From: JADKIH01 sp031417395
GTDB taxonomy: Bacteria; Bacteroidota; Bacteroidia; AKYH767-A; 2013-40CM-41-45
Length of the DNA: 64,000 nt
Direction: 5' to 3'
Assembly: GCA_031417395.1 (NCBI GenBank)
Contig: JANOVM010000020.1
Coordinates: forward strand, 1 to 64,000
The notes under the pieces were generated by a model. That model was not told the DNA's origin, did not search any database, and saw only the letters and a list, made by a program, of their open reading frames with translations. The position numbers were made by a program, and so were the translations under genes. Below are positions 9,407-19,087 of the stretch, in pieces; the first letter of the stretch is position 1, and each line of letters opens with the position of its first letter.

Positions 9407-9865
9407 TTAAATTTCTAAATTTTGATACGTATCTATTCCAAAAAAATCCAACACTTCACCCAATTTGCTGTCTCGTATAACAAGCAGAAGAATAAAATTC
9501 CTCTTCTCAATGTTCAATATCTTGTTCAAAACCCCATGAAACCCTTCCCCTTTCAATTCCAATGGCCCAATTTCATCAATTACGAGATATTGTGAAACCG
9601 GTATGCCATTTTCAATAACTCCACTTGCTTTTTTAAAACCATTTTTACTAAATACGTATTTTCCAACAGTTAGAATTTCATTTTGATCATTTCCCGCTTC
9701 CATGGGAAAATATTTCTTTTCAAACAAATCATAAAATACTCTTTTGTTTTCGACAATAGGTGTAACAATACCATGCACATTTTCTTTATCAGATAACCAA
9801 TTTACTAAGCGTGTAGTCTTGCCTGTTTTTACAGGGCCTGTTAATATTAGTATTTCGTCAGTCAT
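9407..9865 (-). CDS. THEP1-like nucleoside-triphosphatase (P-loop NTPase)
   Basis: A 152-residue P-loop protein with Walker A GPVKTGKTT at residues 10-18 and Walker B YLVIDEIGPLEL around D97-E98. That acidic motif is characteristic of the THEP1/NTPase_1 family (archaeal nucleoside-triphosphatases; cellular role unknown). The start codon overlaps the end of the upstream membrane-protein gene by 8 bp, implying translational coupling. The pair faces away from xdhAB. Involvement in nucleotide handling, transport energisation or molybdenum-cofactor chemistry is speculation from context. Confidence 0.8.
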   Translation of the reverse strand: MTDEILILTGPVKTGKTTRLVNWLSDKENVHGIVTPIVENKRVFYDLFEKKYFPMEAGNDQNEILTVGKYVFSKNGFKKASGVIENGIPVSQYLVIDEIGPLELKGEGFHGVLNKILNIEKRNFILLLVIRDSKLGEVLDFFGIDTYQNLEI

Positions 9866-10850
9866 AGCGCAATGAATTGAACACTACAATTTTTGCAAAT
9901 AGTATTAATCTTTTCAGAATGTTGCTGTGCGAAGATAAGCTCCAGCTTTTTTCAATTAAGCTTTGCATAGAAGGAATGAGTCGTGTGATTTCTTTTATTT
10001 CTTCTCCTGTTGTACTTTTCTTTTTTTCAAGCCATCTATAAAGCAGCCCTTTTAACAAAGGATTTATGATAAGTATCCATGTGAAAATAATTAAAGTTGA
10101 ACGAAGGATTAATCTTAGAATCATGTTAGAAGGGATCATGGCATTCTCCGGAAAGAACATGGATTGTAAAAATAGGAAAGCAAGTGTGATGTATACAATT
10201 ACAAATATCCATTTAGGCCGCTTTTTTTTCTTCGGCGCTGATTGAATATTTACTTCCTCTTCTCTCCAAAATATTAAAAACTTTCCTTCATAGAAAAACG
10301 CTTTTTCTTCACGCGGTATTTTACCTGCAAACCGGCCTATGGCTATTCCGGCAATAAAATGTAATATCACATAAGAGGCAGCCAGATAATAGGAGTAATT
10401 TGTAATGTTCTCTTGTCCGGTAATTCCATTGATAAATATGTTAATTGCTTTCCAGATATCCATTCCAAAGACCAGTGTCATAACCAGTAATCGCTGCACT
10501 CCCGATTCAACAAGAGCAAGTATTGCGAATAACAGGCAATTAAACCTATAAGCACCTTTGTTAATAAAAATAGCTTCTGCTATAAGTCCCTGAAAAAATA
10601 CGGCAATGTATGCCGGCATGGGGCTCTGTGGACTGAGCATCATTTTAAATATGGCAACGATAATTGTTGCTCGTAGTATGGCGCCCCTTACAGGATAATA
10701 CCAGGCAATAAGGCAAATACAGATTACTGCTGCACTTCCAACAATTAGTCCGGATACAGGCAGCTTTAATCCATGTATTATCCCTCCCATAAAGGCTTCA
10801 CAAACCACCCATAATGCAATGAGCCTGTAATAAATTTGTTTCTTATACAT
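9858..10850 (-). CDS. Polytopic membrane protein, possibly ECF-transporter-like
   Basis: A 330-residue protein I cannot assign to a family with confidence. The N-terminal ~175 residues contain about five or six hydrophobic helices with small-residue-rich segments (GLKLPVSGLIVGSAA, MPAYIAVFFQGLIAEAIF) reminiscent of a substrate-binding S component of an energy-coupling-factor transporter. A charged linker (KKKKRPK, about 207-213) leads to two or three further helices and an amphipathic C-terminus that vaguely recalls an EcfT coupling subunit. It overlaps the THEP1-like NTPase gene and starts at ATG 10850, divergent from xdhA. A role in moving purines, pyrimidines, molybdate or cofactor is inference only. 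Confidence 0.6.
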   Translation of the reverse strand: MYKKQIYYRLIALWVVCEAFMGGIIHGLKLPVSGLIVGSAAVICICLIAWYYPVRGAILRATIIVAIFKMMLSPQSPMPAYIAVFFQGLIAEAIFINKGAYRFNCLLFAILALVESGVQRLLVMTLVFGMDIWKAINIFINGITGQENITNYSYYLAASYVILHFIAGIAIGRFAGKIPREEKAFFYEGKFLIFWREEEVNIQSAPKKKKRPKWIFVIVYITLAFLFLQSMFFPENAMIPSNMILRLILRSTLIIFTWILIINPLLKGLLYRWLEKKKSTTGEEIKEITRLIPSMQSLIEKSWSLSSHSNILKRLILFAKIVVFNSLRYD

Positions 10851-10895
10851 CTAAATTATTGCTGCTTTTACTGTCAATTACTTCTAAAACATCTC

Positions 10896-10926
10896 TTGTT
10901 TACCCATGCCAATAATACTAACTTTA
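10896..10926 (+). promoter_or_regulatory. Candidate Bacteroidota-type promoter of xdhAB
   Basis: A TTG at 10896-10898 is separated by 20 nt from TAACTTTA at 10919-10926, close to the Bacteroidota primary sigma consensus (-33 TTG, -7 TAnnTTTG). It would start transcription near 10932, just upstream of the proposed GTG start at 10953. This is a pattern match only. Confidence 0.4.
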
Positions 10927-10952
10927 CGCCAAATCAAATAACATTTCTTTTT

Positions 10953-12371
10953 GTGATCAGTTTTATTCTTAATGATGTAGAAGTCAATACGGATTTGCCT
11001 CCCGGCATGACATTGCTGGATTTTATCCGTTACGAACGCCGGCTTACAGGGACGAAAATAGGTTGTCGCGAAGGCGATTGCGGTGCCTGTACAGTACTTG
11101 TCGGCGAGTTGCAAAATAATGAGCTAACCTATCGATCTGTTACTTCCTGTCTCATGCCGATTGGAAATGCTTCAGGCAAGCACATCGTCTCCATTGAAGG
11201 AATTAACTTTTCGGGATTAAATCCGGTTCAACAGGCAATGAGTGATCACGGTGCTACTCAATGCGGTTTTTGTACTCCCGGTTTTGTCATGTCTCTGACT
11301 GGGTTTTGCATGCAAGATAAAAACACCGATGTTATTGCTTCTATTGACGGAAATATTTGTCGTTGTACAGGCTATAAATCGATAGAACGTGCGGCTCATT
11401 CAATAGATGAAAAATTTAAGGAAAGAAGAGCAGAAAATGTTCTCGACTATGCTGTAAAAAGTGGTTTCATTCCTCAATATTTTACTACCATAAAGGATAG
11501 GCTGACTCTTCTTCAGAAAGGATCAGAAAGTGCAAAGAAAATCCCGGTGGAAAATTCCGTTTATGTTGGTGGCGGCACCGACCTCTACGTTCAGAAGCAT
11601 GAAGAAATGGTGCATTCTGATTCCGATTTTCTTACCGGAATTTCTTCATTAAAGGGAATCAAACAGGAAAACAATCGTTGTATCCTTGGAGCTTCTACTA
11701 CTGTTACTGATTTGATTGAATCTTCAATTATAAGAAAAGCTTTTCCCGACTTTTTAAAATATTCTAAACTTGTTTCTTCCACACCGATTAGGAATATGGC
11801 AACGCTGGGTGGTAATTTTGTGAATGCATCTCCTATTGGAGACTTCACAATCTTTTTCCTGGCCTTAGAAGCGAAGATAAAATTGAAAGGCCAAAATACA
11901 TTACGCGAAATTCCATTAGAGGATTTTTACCTCGGCTATAAAAAACTCGATAAACTTCCGGGTGAAATCGTTGAAACTATTTCATTTGAACTGCCCGATG
12001 AAAAAACATTTTTCAATTTTGAGAAAGTAAGCAAACGAACCAACCTCGATATAGCAAGCGCTAATTCTGCTATTAAATTATCTGTAAGTAATAATACAAT
12101 AAGCAAAGCAACTATATCAGCCGGCGGCGTTGGTCCTATACCCATGGTGCTGGTAAAGACATCGGCATTTCTTGCAGGTAAAATAATAAATGAAAAAAAT
12201 ATCGACCTTGCCTGTGCTGTGGTCGATGAAGATATTTCTCCAATAAGTGATGCAAGAGGTTCAGACGCTTACAAAAGGTTTTTACTGAAACAATTGATAC
12301 GGGCTCATTTCATAACTCTCTTCCCTAATCTGCAGCCGCAAAAATTTAATATCGCTTATGAAGAACATTGA
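10953..12371 (+). CDS. xdhA: Xanthine dehydrogenase small subunit (2Fe-2S and FAD domains)
   Basis: I place the start at GTG 10953 (MISFILNDVEV...), which gives 472 residues and the standard family N-terminus; the open frame extends to 10836 but would overlap the divergent gene. The first [2Fe-2S] cluster uses C38, C43, C46 and C66, and the second uses C104, C107, C136 and C138 (TQCGFC, NICRC). An FAD-binding domain follows, with the loop VGGGTDLYV near residue 205. It transfers electrons from the molybdenum subunit to FAD and NAD+ while hypoxanthine/xanthine is oxidised to urate. It overlaps xdhB by 14 bp. Confidence 0.92.
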   Translation: MISFILNDVEVNTDLPPGMTLLDFIRYERRLTGTKIGCREGDCGACTVLVGELQNNELTYRSVTSCLMPIGNASGKHIVSIEGINFSGLNPVQQAMSDHGATQCGFCTPGFVMSLTGFCMQDKNTDVIASIDGNICRCTGYKSIERAAHSIDEKFKERRAENVLDYAVKSGFIPQYFTTIKDRLTLLQKGSESAKKIPVENSVYVGGGTDLYVQKHEEMVHSDSDFLTGISSLKGIKQENNRCILGASTTVTDLIESSIIRKAFPDFLKYSKLVSSTPIRNMATLGGNFVNASPIGDFTIFFLALEAKIKLKGQNTLREIPLEDFYLGYKKLDKLPGEIVETISFELPDEKTFFNFEKVSKRTNLDIASANSAIKLSVSNNTISKATISAGGVGPIPMVLVKTSAFLAGKIINEKNIDLACAVVDEDISPISDARGSDAYKRFLLKQLIRAHFITLFPNLQPQKFNIAYEEH

Positions 12372-14607
12372 TTCAACAACCCATACAAAAGGGGAGTCGA
12401 TGTATCTCGACGATATTCCTCTTACAGCAGGAACATTATTCGCTGCTGTTTATGATTCCCCTGTAGCTCACGGAAAAATTATCAGTCTGGATTTGGAGGA
12501 TGCAAAATCTTCAAAAGGTGTTTTGCGTGTTTTTACAGCTATGGACATTCCAGGAGAAAATCAAATCGGTGGTATTGTTGCTGATGAAGAATTGCTTGCA
12601 CTAGATCACGTTCATTTCTGCGGAATGCCCATCGCTTTAATTATTGCAGAAACTCCTGAACTTGCCCGAGCAGCAGCAAAAAAGGTAAAGGCTGTCATCG
12701 AACCATTGCATGTAATTACCGATCCGCGCGAAGCAAAAGAAAAAAATGAATTAATAATTCCGCCACGAACATTTACCTGCGGTAATGTTGAAATTGCCTG
12801 GAAGCATTGCGAATATGTTTTTAGCGGTTGTGCCGATTCAAACGGTCAGGAACATTTATACATTGAAACACAAGGTGCATACACTGTTCCGCAGGAGAAT
12901 AATGCAATCCGAATTTATTCTTCCACCCAGGGACCAACAGCAGTTCAGCGCTGCTGTGCACGTGTTTTAGGATATGCAATGCATCAGCTTGAAGTAGAAG
13001 TTACTCGTTTAGGCGGTGGGTTTGGCGGCAAAGAAGATCAAGCTAATGCCTGGGCTGCATTGTGCGCACTGGCAACGCATCATTTAAAACGTCCTGTTAA
13101 GTTTTCTTTGGATCGCATGGAAGATATGCGTATGACAGGTAAACGTCATCCTTATTCCTCTGATTACAAAATCGGACTTGATAAAAATTATAAAATCATT
13201 GCATACGAAGCAGATTTTTATCAGAATGCCGGAGCCGCTGCCGATCTTTCTCCTGCAGTTCTGGAACGTACCTTATTTCATTGTATCAATTCTTATTATG
13301 TTCCCAATGTAAGAGCAACTGCTTACAGTTGTAGAACGAACCTGCCACCCAATACAGCTTTCCGTGGTTTCGGTGGACCGCAGGGAATGTTTGTAATTGA
13401 AAGTGCTATAGCAAATGCTGCTGATGAAATTGGAATTCAGGCAAGCGTTATTCAAAAGAAGAATCTGCTTAACACAGGCGATACTTTCCCCTACGGACAA
13501 ATTGCAGTTAGCGATGCAAAGGAATGCTGGACTGAAGCGGAGAAAATGTTTAACATCGACAGCCTTCAAAAGGAAATCGATGAATACAATCACAACAATT
13601 ATATTTCAAAAAAGGGAATGGCTTTTATGCCAATCTGTTTTGGAATTTCATTTACTAAAACGCTAATGAATCAGGCTCGTTCTTTAGTGCATATTTATAC
13701 CGATGGCAGCATTTCCATAAGTACCGGTGCTGTTGAAATGGGGCAGGGGGTCAATACAAAGATTTTGCAGGTAGCAGCAAATGTATTTTCTGTTTCACCC
13801 GATAAGATTAGAATTAACAGTACCAATACCTATCGTATTGCCAATACATCACCTTCAGCAGCATCAGCAACGGCAGACCTCAATGGAAAAGCAACACAGA
13901 TTGCCTGCCTGAAACTTCTGGATCGACTAAAACAAAGAGCGGCTGAAGAATTAAAAACTGTTTCTGAAAAAATCACCATTGAGAATGAAATTGTCTGCGT
14001 GAATGGAAAGCAAACCGACCTTGACTGGAAAAAACTGGTAATGATGACCTATCTCAGCCGCATCAGTCTTTCCGAACATGCGCATTATTCAACTCCTGAT
14101 ATTTATTTTGATCTCACCAAGGAGAAAGGTCATCCATTTGCCTATCATGTTTACGGAACGGCTATTATCACTGCGACGATTGACTGCATGCGCGGTACCT
14201 ACGAATTTGATTACGCAAAAGTCGTTCACGATTTAGGTTCAGGAATGAGTCCCATGGTTGACCGCGGACAATGCGAAGGCGGCATCGTTCAGGGCATTGG
14301 GTGGATGACAATGGAAGAAATTGTTTACGATAAAGAGGGAAAGCTTCGCAGCAATGCGCTTTCAACATACAAGGTCCCTGATATTTATTCCGTCCCAAAG
14401 GAAATTGCACTTCACTTTTTGGAGAATGATAAAGACAATCTTGCAGTATTTCGTTCCAAAGCTGTAGGTGAACCTCCGTTGATGTATGGTATTGGAGCTT
14501 TTTTCGCTTTGCGCAATGCTATAAAGGCTTTCAATCCAAAAGCCCGGCCGGAATTTTCTTCGCCGATGACGCCGGAGAAGGTTTTGATGAATTTGTATAA
14601 AAAATAG
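12358..14607 (+). CDS. xdhB: Xanthine dehydrogenase molybdopterin-binding large subunit
   Basis: A 749-residue molybdenum-hydroxylase subunit. Landmarks include GGGFGGKEDQ and FRGFGGPQG in the pterin-contacting region, MGQGVNTK, and the catalytic glutamate E705 in AVGEPPLMYG near the C-terminus. With XdhA it forms the bacterial two-subunit xanthine dehydrogenase (XdhA = iron-sulphur/FAD, XdhB = Mo) that oxidises hypoxanthine and xanthine. The ATG at 12358 lies inside the end of xdhA, so the two are translationally coupled. The maturation protein XdhC is encoded 14 kb away at 28791. Confidence 0.93.
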   Translation: MKNIDSTTHTKGESMYLDDIPLTAGTLFAAVYDSPVAHGKIISLDLEDAKSSKGVLRVFTAMDIPGENQIGGIVADEELLALDHVHFCGMPIALIIAETPELARAAAKKVKAVIEPLHVITDPREAKEKNELIIPPRTFTCGNVEIAWKHCEYVFSGCADSNGQEHLYIETQGAYTVPQENNAIRIYSSTQGPTAVQRCCARVLGYAMHQLEVEVTRLGGGFGGKEDQANAWAALCALATHHLKRPVKFSLDRMEDMRMTGKRHPYSSDYKIGLDKNYKIIAYEADFYQNAGAAADLSPAVLERTLFHCINSYYVPNVRATAYSCRTNLPPNTAFRGFGGPQGMFVIESAIANAADEIGIQASVIQKKNLLNTGDTFPYGQIAVSDAKECWTEAEKMFNIDSLQKEIDEYNHNNYISKKGMAFMPICFGISFTKTLMNQARSLVHIYTDGSISISTGAVEMGQGVNTKILQVAANVFSVSPDKIRINSTNTYRIANTSPSAASATADLNGKATQIACLKLLDRLKQRAAEELKTVSEKITIENEIVCVNGKQTDLDWKKLVMMTYLSRISLSEHAHYSTPDIYFDLTKEKGHPFAYHVYGTAIITATIDCMRGTYEFDYAKVVHDLGSGMSPMVDRGQCEGGIVQGIGWMTMEEIVYDKEGKLRSNALSTYKVPDIYSVPKEIALHFLENDKDNLAVFRSKAVGEPPLMYGIGAFFALRNAIKAFNPKARPEFSSPMTPEKVLMNLYKK

Positions 14608-14725
14608 GTTAACTTCACTGACCTACTATATGTACCGGTTGACCATTGATATTGGATGATTGATCAAAAGCATAATTTTGTTAAGGAATGAAAAATTATT
14701 TTTATAAGAATTTAGTAATTTGTCA

Positions 14726-16801
14726 ATGAAAAATTTCATTATCCCAATTTTAGTTTTTTTATTTAGTAATGTAATTATTTGCCATGCTCAAAGTACTTGG
14801 GTTAGAACTCAAAATGTCGATAATATTTGGCCTGGTTTTCATGAAGATTCTACTTCCGTTGGCCCATTGGAAATGGTTACAACTCCCAACGGTACTATAA
14901 TTTCACTTGTGCAAGTAAAAAGAGATCATGAAACCTGGCTAATTGCAATGGATTCTACAGGAAAAGTGATTTGGCAAAAGATTGCTTCTTACTATGGAGG
15001 CATTTATGTGGAAGATTGCTATTCATTGCATCCAACTCTGGACAATGGATGTATATATTTTAGACAACACCAAAGCGGTGGGACCGTTACTGACGATGTT
15101 TATAGAATAACTGCCGGATCAAATGCATGGTCGAAGACTTATTATTATCCTATTGGATCGAATCAAATCATTGTAAATAATATTACGCAATCAGCCTATA
15201 ATACTACTATGATTCAATTTGGGGATTCGCTTGTTGAATTAAGCAGTTCCGGAGCTTATTTACAGTCACGTGTTCCATTTTCTCGTACTGCAAAACTTTT
15301 CCATCTGCCGGATAGTGATTTTATTTATAACGATTCACCGCTTATTATAAAAGAAAATTTCCAGGGAACTATACGATGGAGTATTTCCGAGCCCGGATAT
15401 GTTGTTTCCTCTGCAAACGCTGACTTTATTTATGCGAGATCCGGAAGTCAAGTCAAAAAAATTTCAACTCTTACGGGTGCTGTAATCTGGACGAAGCCTG
15501 TTTTATCTAGTGCTTTGGTTCAAACTTCTGATTACGGATTCATTACTATAATGGGAAATGAATTTGCCAAATATGATTCTTCCGGACTTCAGCAATGGAA
15601 TAAAATATTTTCGCTTCCTCATTTTGGATTGAAATGTTTAGCTGAAATCCCCGGTAAATCCTATGTTTCAGGCGGGGCATGGTGCAATTATAATTTGTAT
15701 TATAATGTTGATACGGGATATTCACCCATAATTTTTAGTATGGATAGTATGGGTAATAGTGTGGTTGATTCAGTGAATTATTTTATTGATGGAAATGCAA
15801 ATGATAATTCAATACTTAGTTTTGCAGACGATGCGGTTTATGTAGCAGCCGCAATGAATAATGCGGGACCTGCCAGAGATACACTTATCAGAAGTCAGTA
15901 TTTAGGCGGAATATCAGTATTTGCAACAGATTGGTCTACCGGATTCACTTCAGGGATAAATCACAAATTTTCTGACATTGATGGAAATGGATTTATTGAT
16001 TCTAGTGATGTTTTATCAATGAGCAGTGTCTATTCAAAAAGGAATGCAAGTCCACATTGGCTTAAACAAAGCAACCCCGCTAATTTACCGGATTTGAAAT
16101 TCGTTTTCGAAAATCACAATTTGAATTATATGGATACCATAATAGTTGATGTTATTGCCGGGTCGTCCACTGTTCCAACAGATTCTATTTATGGGATTTC
16201 TTTTGAACTACTTCTGCAATTTATTAATACGAGTGGTTTTTCAATACAATCTTTTTATAGCGCTAATCCTACTGCATTTGGTGATACCTCACAAAATCTG
16301 TTTATTAATTACAGCTCCGATCCACAAGGAATTCCTGCACTTTCATCAATGGTAATGTGCAGGACCGATCATGTAAATACGATTTTGGCCGGAGACACCA
16401 TTGTTAAACTTTATTATTTGTTTCCTCCAGGTACTACCTATATTAACCCTGTTCAAATTTATGTTGAGTGGAATGCTATAAATGAGGCCGGTTATCCTAT
16501 TTCACTAAACACGGTTACAGATTCTATTTATTTTTCAGGCTTATCCGGATTAAATTCAATTTCAGAGAATAAGCTGAAATTATTTCCCAATCCGGCAAAT
16601 GATAAAATGAATATTGTATTTGATGATAATGAAGAATACCGGATACGAATTTTTGATAATCTGGGAAGACTAATTTATGAATCAAAACCGGAAAAAAGTT
16701 ACATAAATCTGGATCTCAAAAATTTCAATGATGGCGTTTATTATATTTCAGCTAAATCGGAAAACAAAAATTTGAAAAGCAGGTTTGTAATTCAACATTG
16801 A
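14726..16801 (+). CDS. T9SS-secreted protein of unknown function with dockerin-like loop
   Basis: I choose ATG 14726 over the TTG at 14720 because it starts a clean signal peptide (MKNFIIPILVFLF...CHAQ); the product has 691 residues. The N-terminal ~400 residues contain repeated beta strands reminiscent of PQQ/beta-propeller proteins (GKVIWQK, WTKPVL, LQQWNKIF). A calcium-loop-like segment DIDGNGFIDSSDV occurs near residue 420, as in dockerins. The tail beginning LFPNPANDK and ending RFVIQH is a type A T9SS sorting domain. It follows xdhB by about 120 bp on the same strand but shows no metabolic domain; surface binding is the best guess. Confidence 0.85.
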   Translation: MKNFIIPILVFLFSNVIICHAQSTWVRTQNVDNIWPGFHEDSTSVGPLEMVTTPNGTIISLVQVKRDHETWLIAMDSTGKVIWQKIASYYGGIYVEDCYSLHPTLDNGCIYFRQHQSGGTVTDDVYRITAGSNAWSKTYYYPIGSNQIIVNNITQSAYNTTMIQFGDSLVELSSSGAYLQSRVPFSRTAKLFHLPDSDFIYNDSPLIIKENFQGTIRWSISEPGYVVSSANADFIYARSGSQVKKISTLTGAVIWTKPVLSSALVQTSDYGFITIMGNEFAKYDSSGLQQWNKIFSLPHFGLKCLAEIPGKSYVSGGAWCNYNLYYNVDTGYSPIIFSMDSMGNSVVDSVNYFIDGNANDNSILSFADDAVYVAAAMNNAGPARDTLIRSQYLGGISVFATDWSTGFTSGINHKFSDIDGNGFIDSSDVLSMSSVYSKRNASPHWLKQSNPANLPDLKFVFENHNLNYMDTIIVDVIAGSSTVPTDSIYGISFELLLQFINTSGFSIQSFYSANPTAFGDTSQNLFINYSSDPQGIPALSSMVMCRTDHVNTILAGDTIVKLYYLFPPGTTYINPVQIYVEWNAINEAGYPISLNTVTDSIYFSGLSGLNSISENKLKLFPNPANDKMNIVFDDNEEYRIRIFDNLGRLIYESKPEKSYINLDLKNFNDGVYYISAKSENKNLKSRFVIQH

Positions 16802-16923
16802 TTATTATATTTTACGCCGTTGGGTTTTGTGAGTTTTCAAAGGTCTGAAAATTCAATTTAGATTATTTTCGTGGTATAAAACCTTATTACCTTACAAGAA
16901 AATTAGACTTATAAATGTAAATA

Positions 16924-18990
16924 TCAAGAAACAACCAACTTTTTAATTACATGTCGATCATTAATTGCAACATCGATTATATATATCCCCGGCAATAGAT
17001 TTGAAATCTTATTTTCATGAAAACCTTCATTCAATAACTTATGGGGCAAAGATACAATGGTCTGACCCAGTATATTCTTTACATCAATATTTACCTTGCA
17101 TGATTTAACCAGACTGAAACTTATTGTTGTATTTCCTTTTGAAGGATTAGGAAATACAGCAATATCAGTATTGAGATAATTGTTCTCATCAATGCTTGTA
17201 GGCGTTCCGATAATATTTATATCATCAATAAACGTATTGTTTCCATTATCGCTTGTATTCGTAAATCTAAAACGAACATTTGGCTGATGTTGAACCGGGT
17301 TTAATTTTACAGTTTCCTGCCTCCATTGATTTAGAGTGGCTGGTAAAAAACTCGTGTTAACAATTCCTGCAGTGGAAAGCGACATTCCTTGCTTATTGTA
17401 GGAGGTGTTTATCCAGGTTTTCCCGCAATTAACAGAATATTGAATAGTCAACTTATCGTAGGTTGAACTGTTTCTTTGTGCATTGGCAACCATAAAAGTC
17501 ATAAAGATAGGAAAGCCAACATTCGAAAAATTAATAGAAGGTGTTACCCAGGAATCTACTAAGCCTGCAGGATTTGAATAGTTATCCATCTTAATTGAAT
17601 TCGAACCGGAAGTAGTAGTGTTTGCATTATTTACCCTTCTCCAATTATTGGCCACAATTGTATCGCTACTTTCTATCCATCCGTCAACGCCCGGAAAAGT
17701 GACAACATTTTCGAAATCATTAGTATAGTTCATTGAAACCATAGCTGTATCGCTGATGCGAACAGAAGCAGTTTTTGATATTGAATCAGTCCCATTTGCA
17801 CTTGTTACAATAAGTGTGGCACCATAAAACCCCGGTGTGGAATATACGACAGAAGGATTTGTGTCAATACTTGTGGTAGGATTTCCCCCCGGGAAAGACC
17901 AGTTCCAGCTTGTAATGTTAGCGTTCCAGCTTTGATCAGTAAAAACAATGGGTGTTCCTGCACAAGCATTTATTGGACTTGCATAAAAATCAGCAATAGG
18001 GGAACAAATATTTACAGGCGAGCCTGTGGTGCCGGTTGCAATAAGGTTGTTTGCTGTCCATAAATTATTTCTTCCATTTAAGAGAGAATTTAATGCAGCA
18101 TGCATTCGTGCACACTGTCCCTGCGTAAACATCCTTGTACAATAGGACTCTTCCATAAAATTCTGAACGTTTTCAATTATTGGTGGATTACAAACAGAAC
18201 CTGTCAAATCGCAATGATCCCAACCAATGCTTATTGGAGTATCAGAAACCAGATCATCACCACATGCGATACCGGGTGAGTTTATGCCGCCCCATACATG
18301 TCTTAAATTAAAGAAATGGCCCATATCATGTGTAAGATATCTGGAATAGGAAATATTGCCGGTTCCTATTCTCCCAACGAAATCTGAACGAAGTAAAATG
18401 CCATCTAAGGTATCCGGTCCCCCGGTAGGAGTCGCCTGGACTCCTACAATTGAATTTAATAGAGAAGCTACAACCCAAAAATTCAGATATTTATTATTCG
18501 GCCAGCGATTCACTTTTGAATTGTCGGTAGCTAAATAGGTTTTAGTTGTTGCAATTCGTTCTATTCCGTCTGTGCAATTTCCGTTCGGATCTAGAGACGC
18601 TAATCTGAATTCAATTTGACAATCAGCTGCAATGGATTGAAAGGAAGGAACAATATCAATTGTATCAGCACTTCTTTTTTGAAAATCATCGTTAAGCGCA
18701 TTTACACAATCGATAATCTGAGCTTTCGAAATGTTTTCCGGACCGTAATTATGAAGAACATGAAATACAACAGGTATTACATAAATTGGAGTTGAACTTG
18801 ATCTTTGCTTATTTTCATGCTTAATAAACTCACGGGTAAATTTTTCAAGAGCTTGTCGATTTTGTTCGGTTTGAGGGTTAGTTGAAATCTTTTTATTATT
18901 TTCTTCAGTATAGAAGCAACGAATCGGTTTTTGCTGTCCTGAAGAAAATAAGCTTTGGAAAAAGATAATAAAAAAGAAGGCTCTTTTCAT
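16924..18990 (-). CDS. M43 pappalysin-like metalloprotease homologue, altered zinc motif, T9SS-secreted
   Basis: A 688-residue exported protein. After the signal peptide and prosegment comes a domain of the M43B (cytophagalysin) type: VIPVVFHVLH, the zinc region H221-DMGHFFNLR-H231, DTPI, and the Met-turn-like NFMEESYCTRMFTQGQ. The family motif is HExxHxxGxxH; here the catalytic glutamate is aspartate (D222) and the glycine is asparagine, so activity may be weak or absent. A PKD domain (WNWSFPGG, about 355), a jelly-roll-like domain (about 420-595) and a type A T9SS tail (VFPNPSKGN onward) follow. It lies 97 bp downstream of the FUSC-type gene on the same strand. Confidence 0.87.
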   Translation of the reverse strand: MKRAFFFIIFFQSLFSSGQQKPIRCFYTEENNKKISTNPQTEQNRQALEKFTREFIKHENKQRSSSTPIYVIPVVFHVLHNYGPENISKAQIIDCVNALNDDFQKRSADTIDIVPSFQSIAADCQIEFRLASLDPNGNCTDGIERIATTKTYLATDNSKVNRWPNNKYLNFWVVASLLNSIVGVQATPTGGPDTLDGILLRSDFVGRIGTGNISYSRYLTHDMGHFFNLRHVWGGINSPGIACGDDLVSDTPISIGWDHCDLTGSVCNPPIIENVQNFMEESYCTRMFTQGQCARMHAALNSLLNGRNNLWTANNLIATGTTGSPVNICSPIADFYASPINACAGTPIVFTDQSWNANITSWNWSFPGGNPTTSIDTNPSVVYSTPGFYGATLIVTSANGTDSISKTASVRISDTAMVSMNYTNDFENVVTFPGVDGWIESSDTIVANNWRRVNNANTTTSGSNSIKMDNYSNPAGLVDSWVTPSINFSNVGFPIFMTFMVANAQRNSSTYDKLTIQYSVNCGKTWINTSYNKQGMSLSTAGIVNTSFLPATLNQWRQETVKLNPVQHQPNVRFRFTNTSDNGNNTFIDDINIIGTPTSIDENNYLNTDIAVFPNPSKGNTTISFSLVKSCKVNIDVKNILGQTIVSLPHKLLNEGFHENKISNLLPGIYIIDVAINDRHVIKKLVVS

Positions 18991-19087
18991 TTTTTCAATT
19001 TTAAAAGGGTCAAATCGAAAGTAATAATTATTCCAATGGATTACAAAAAATAATTAATTAACCTTCAAAATTCCGGGAATTTCCATT

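Noticed and set aside
10836..10952. N-terminal extension of xdhA from TTG 10836
   Set aside because: It overlaps the divergent membrane-protein gene and the candidate promoter, and adds residues with no counterpart in the family; GTG 10953 gives the normal N-terminus.
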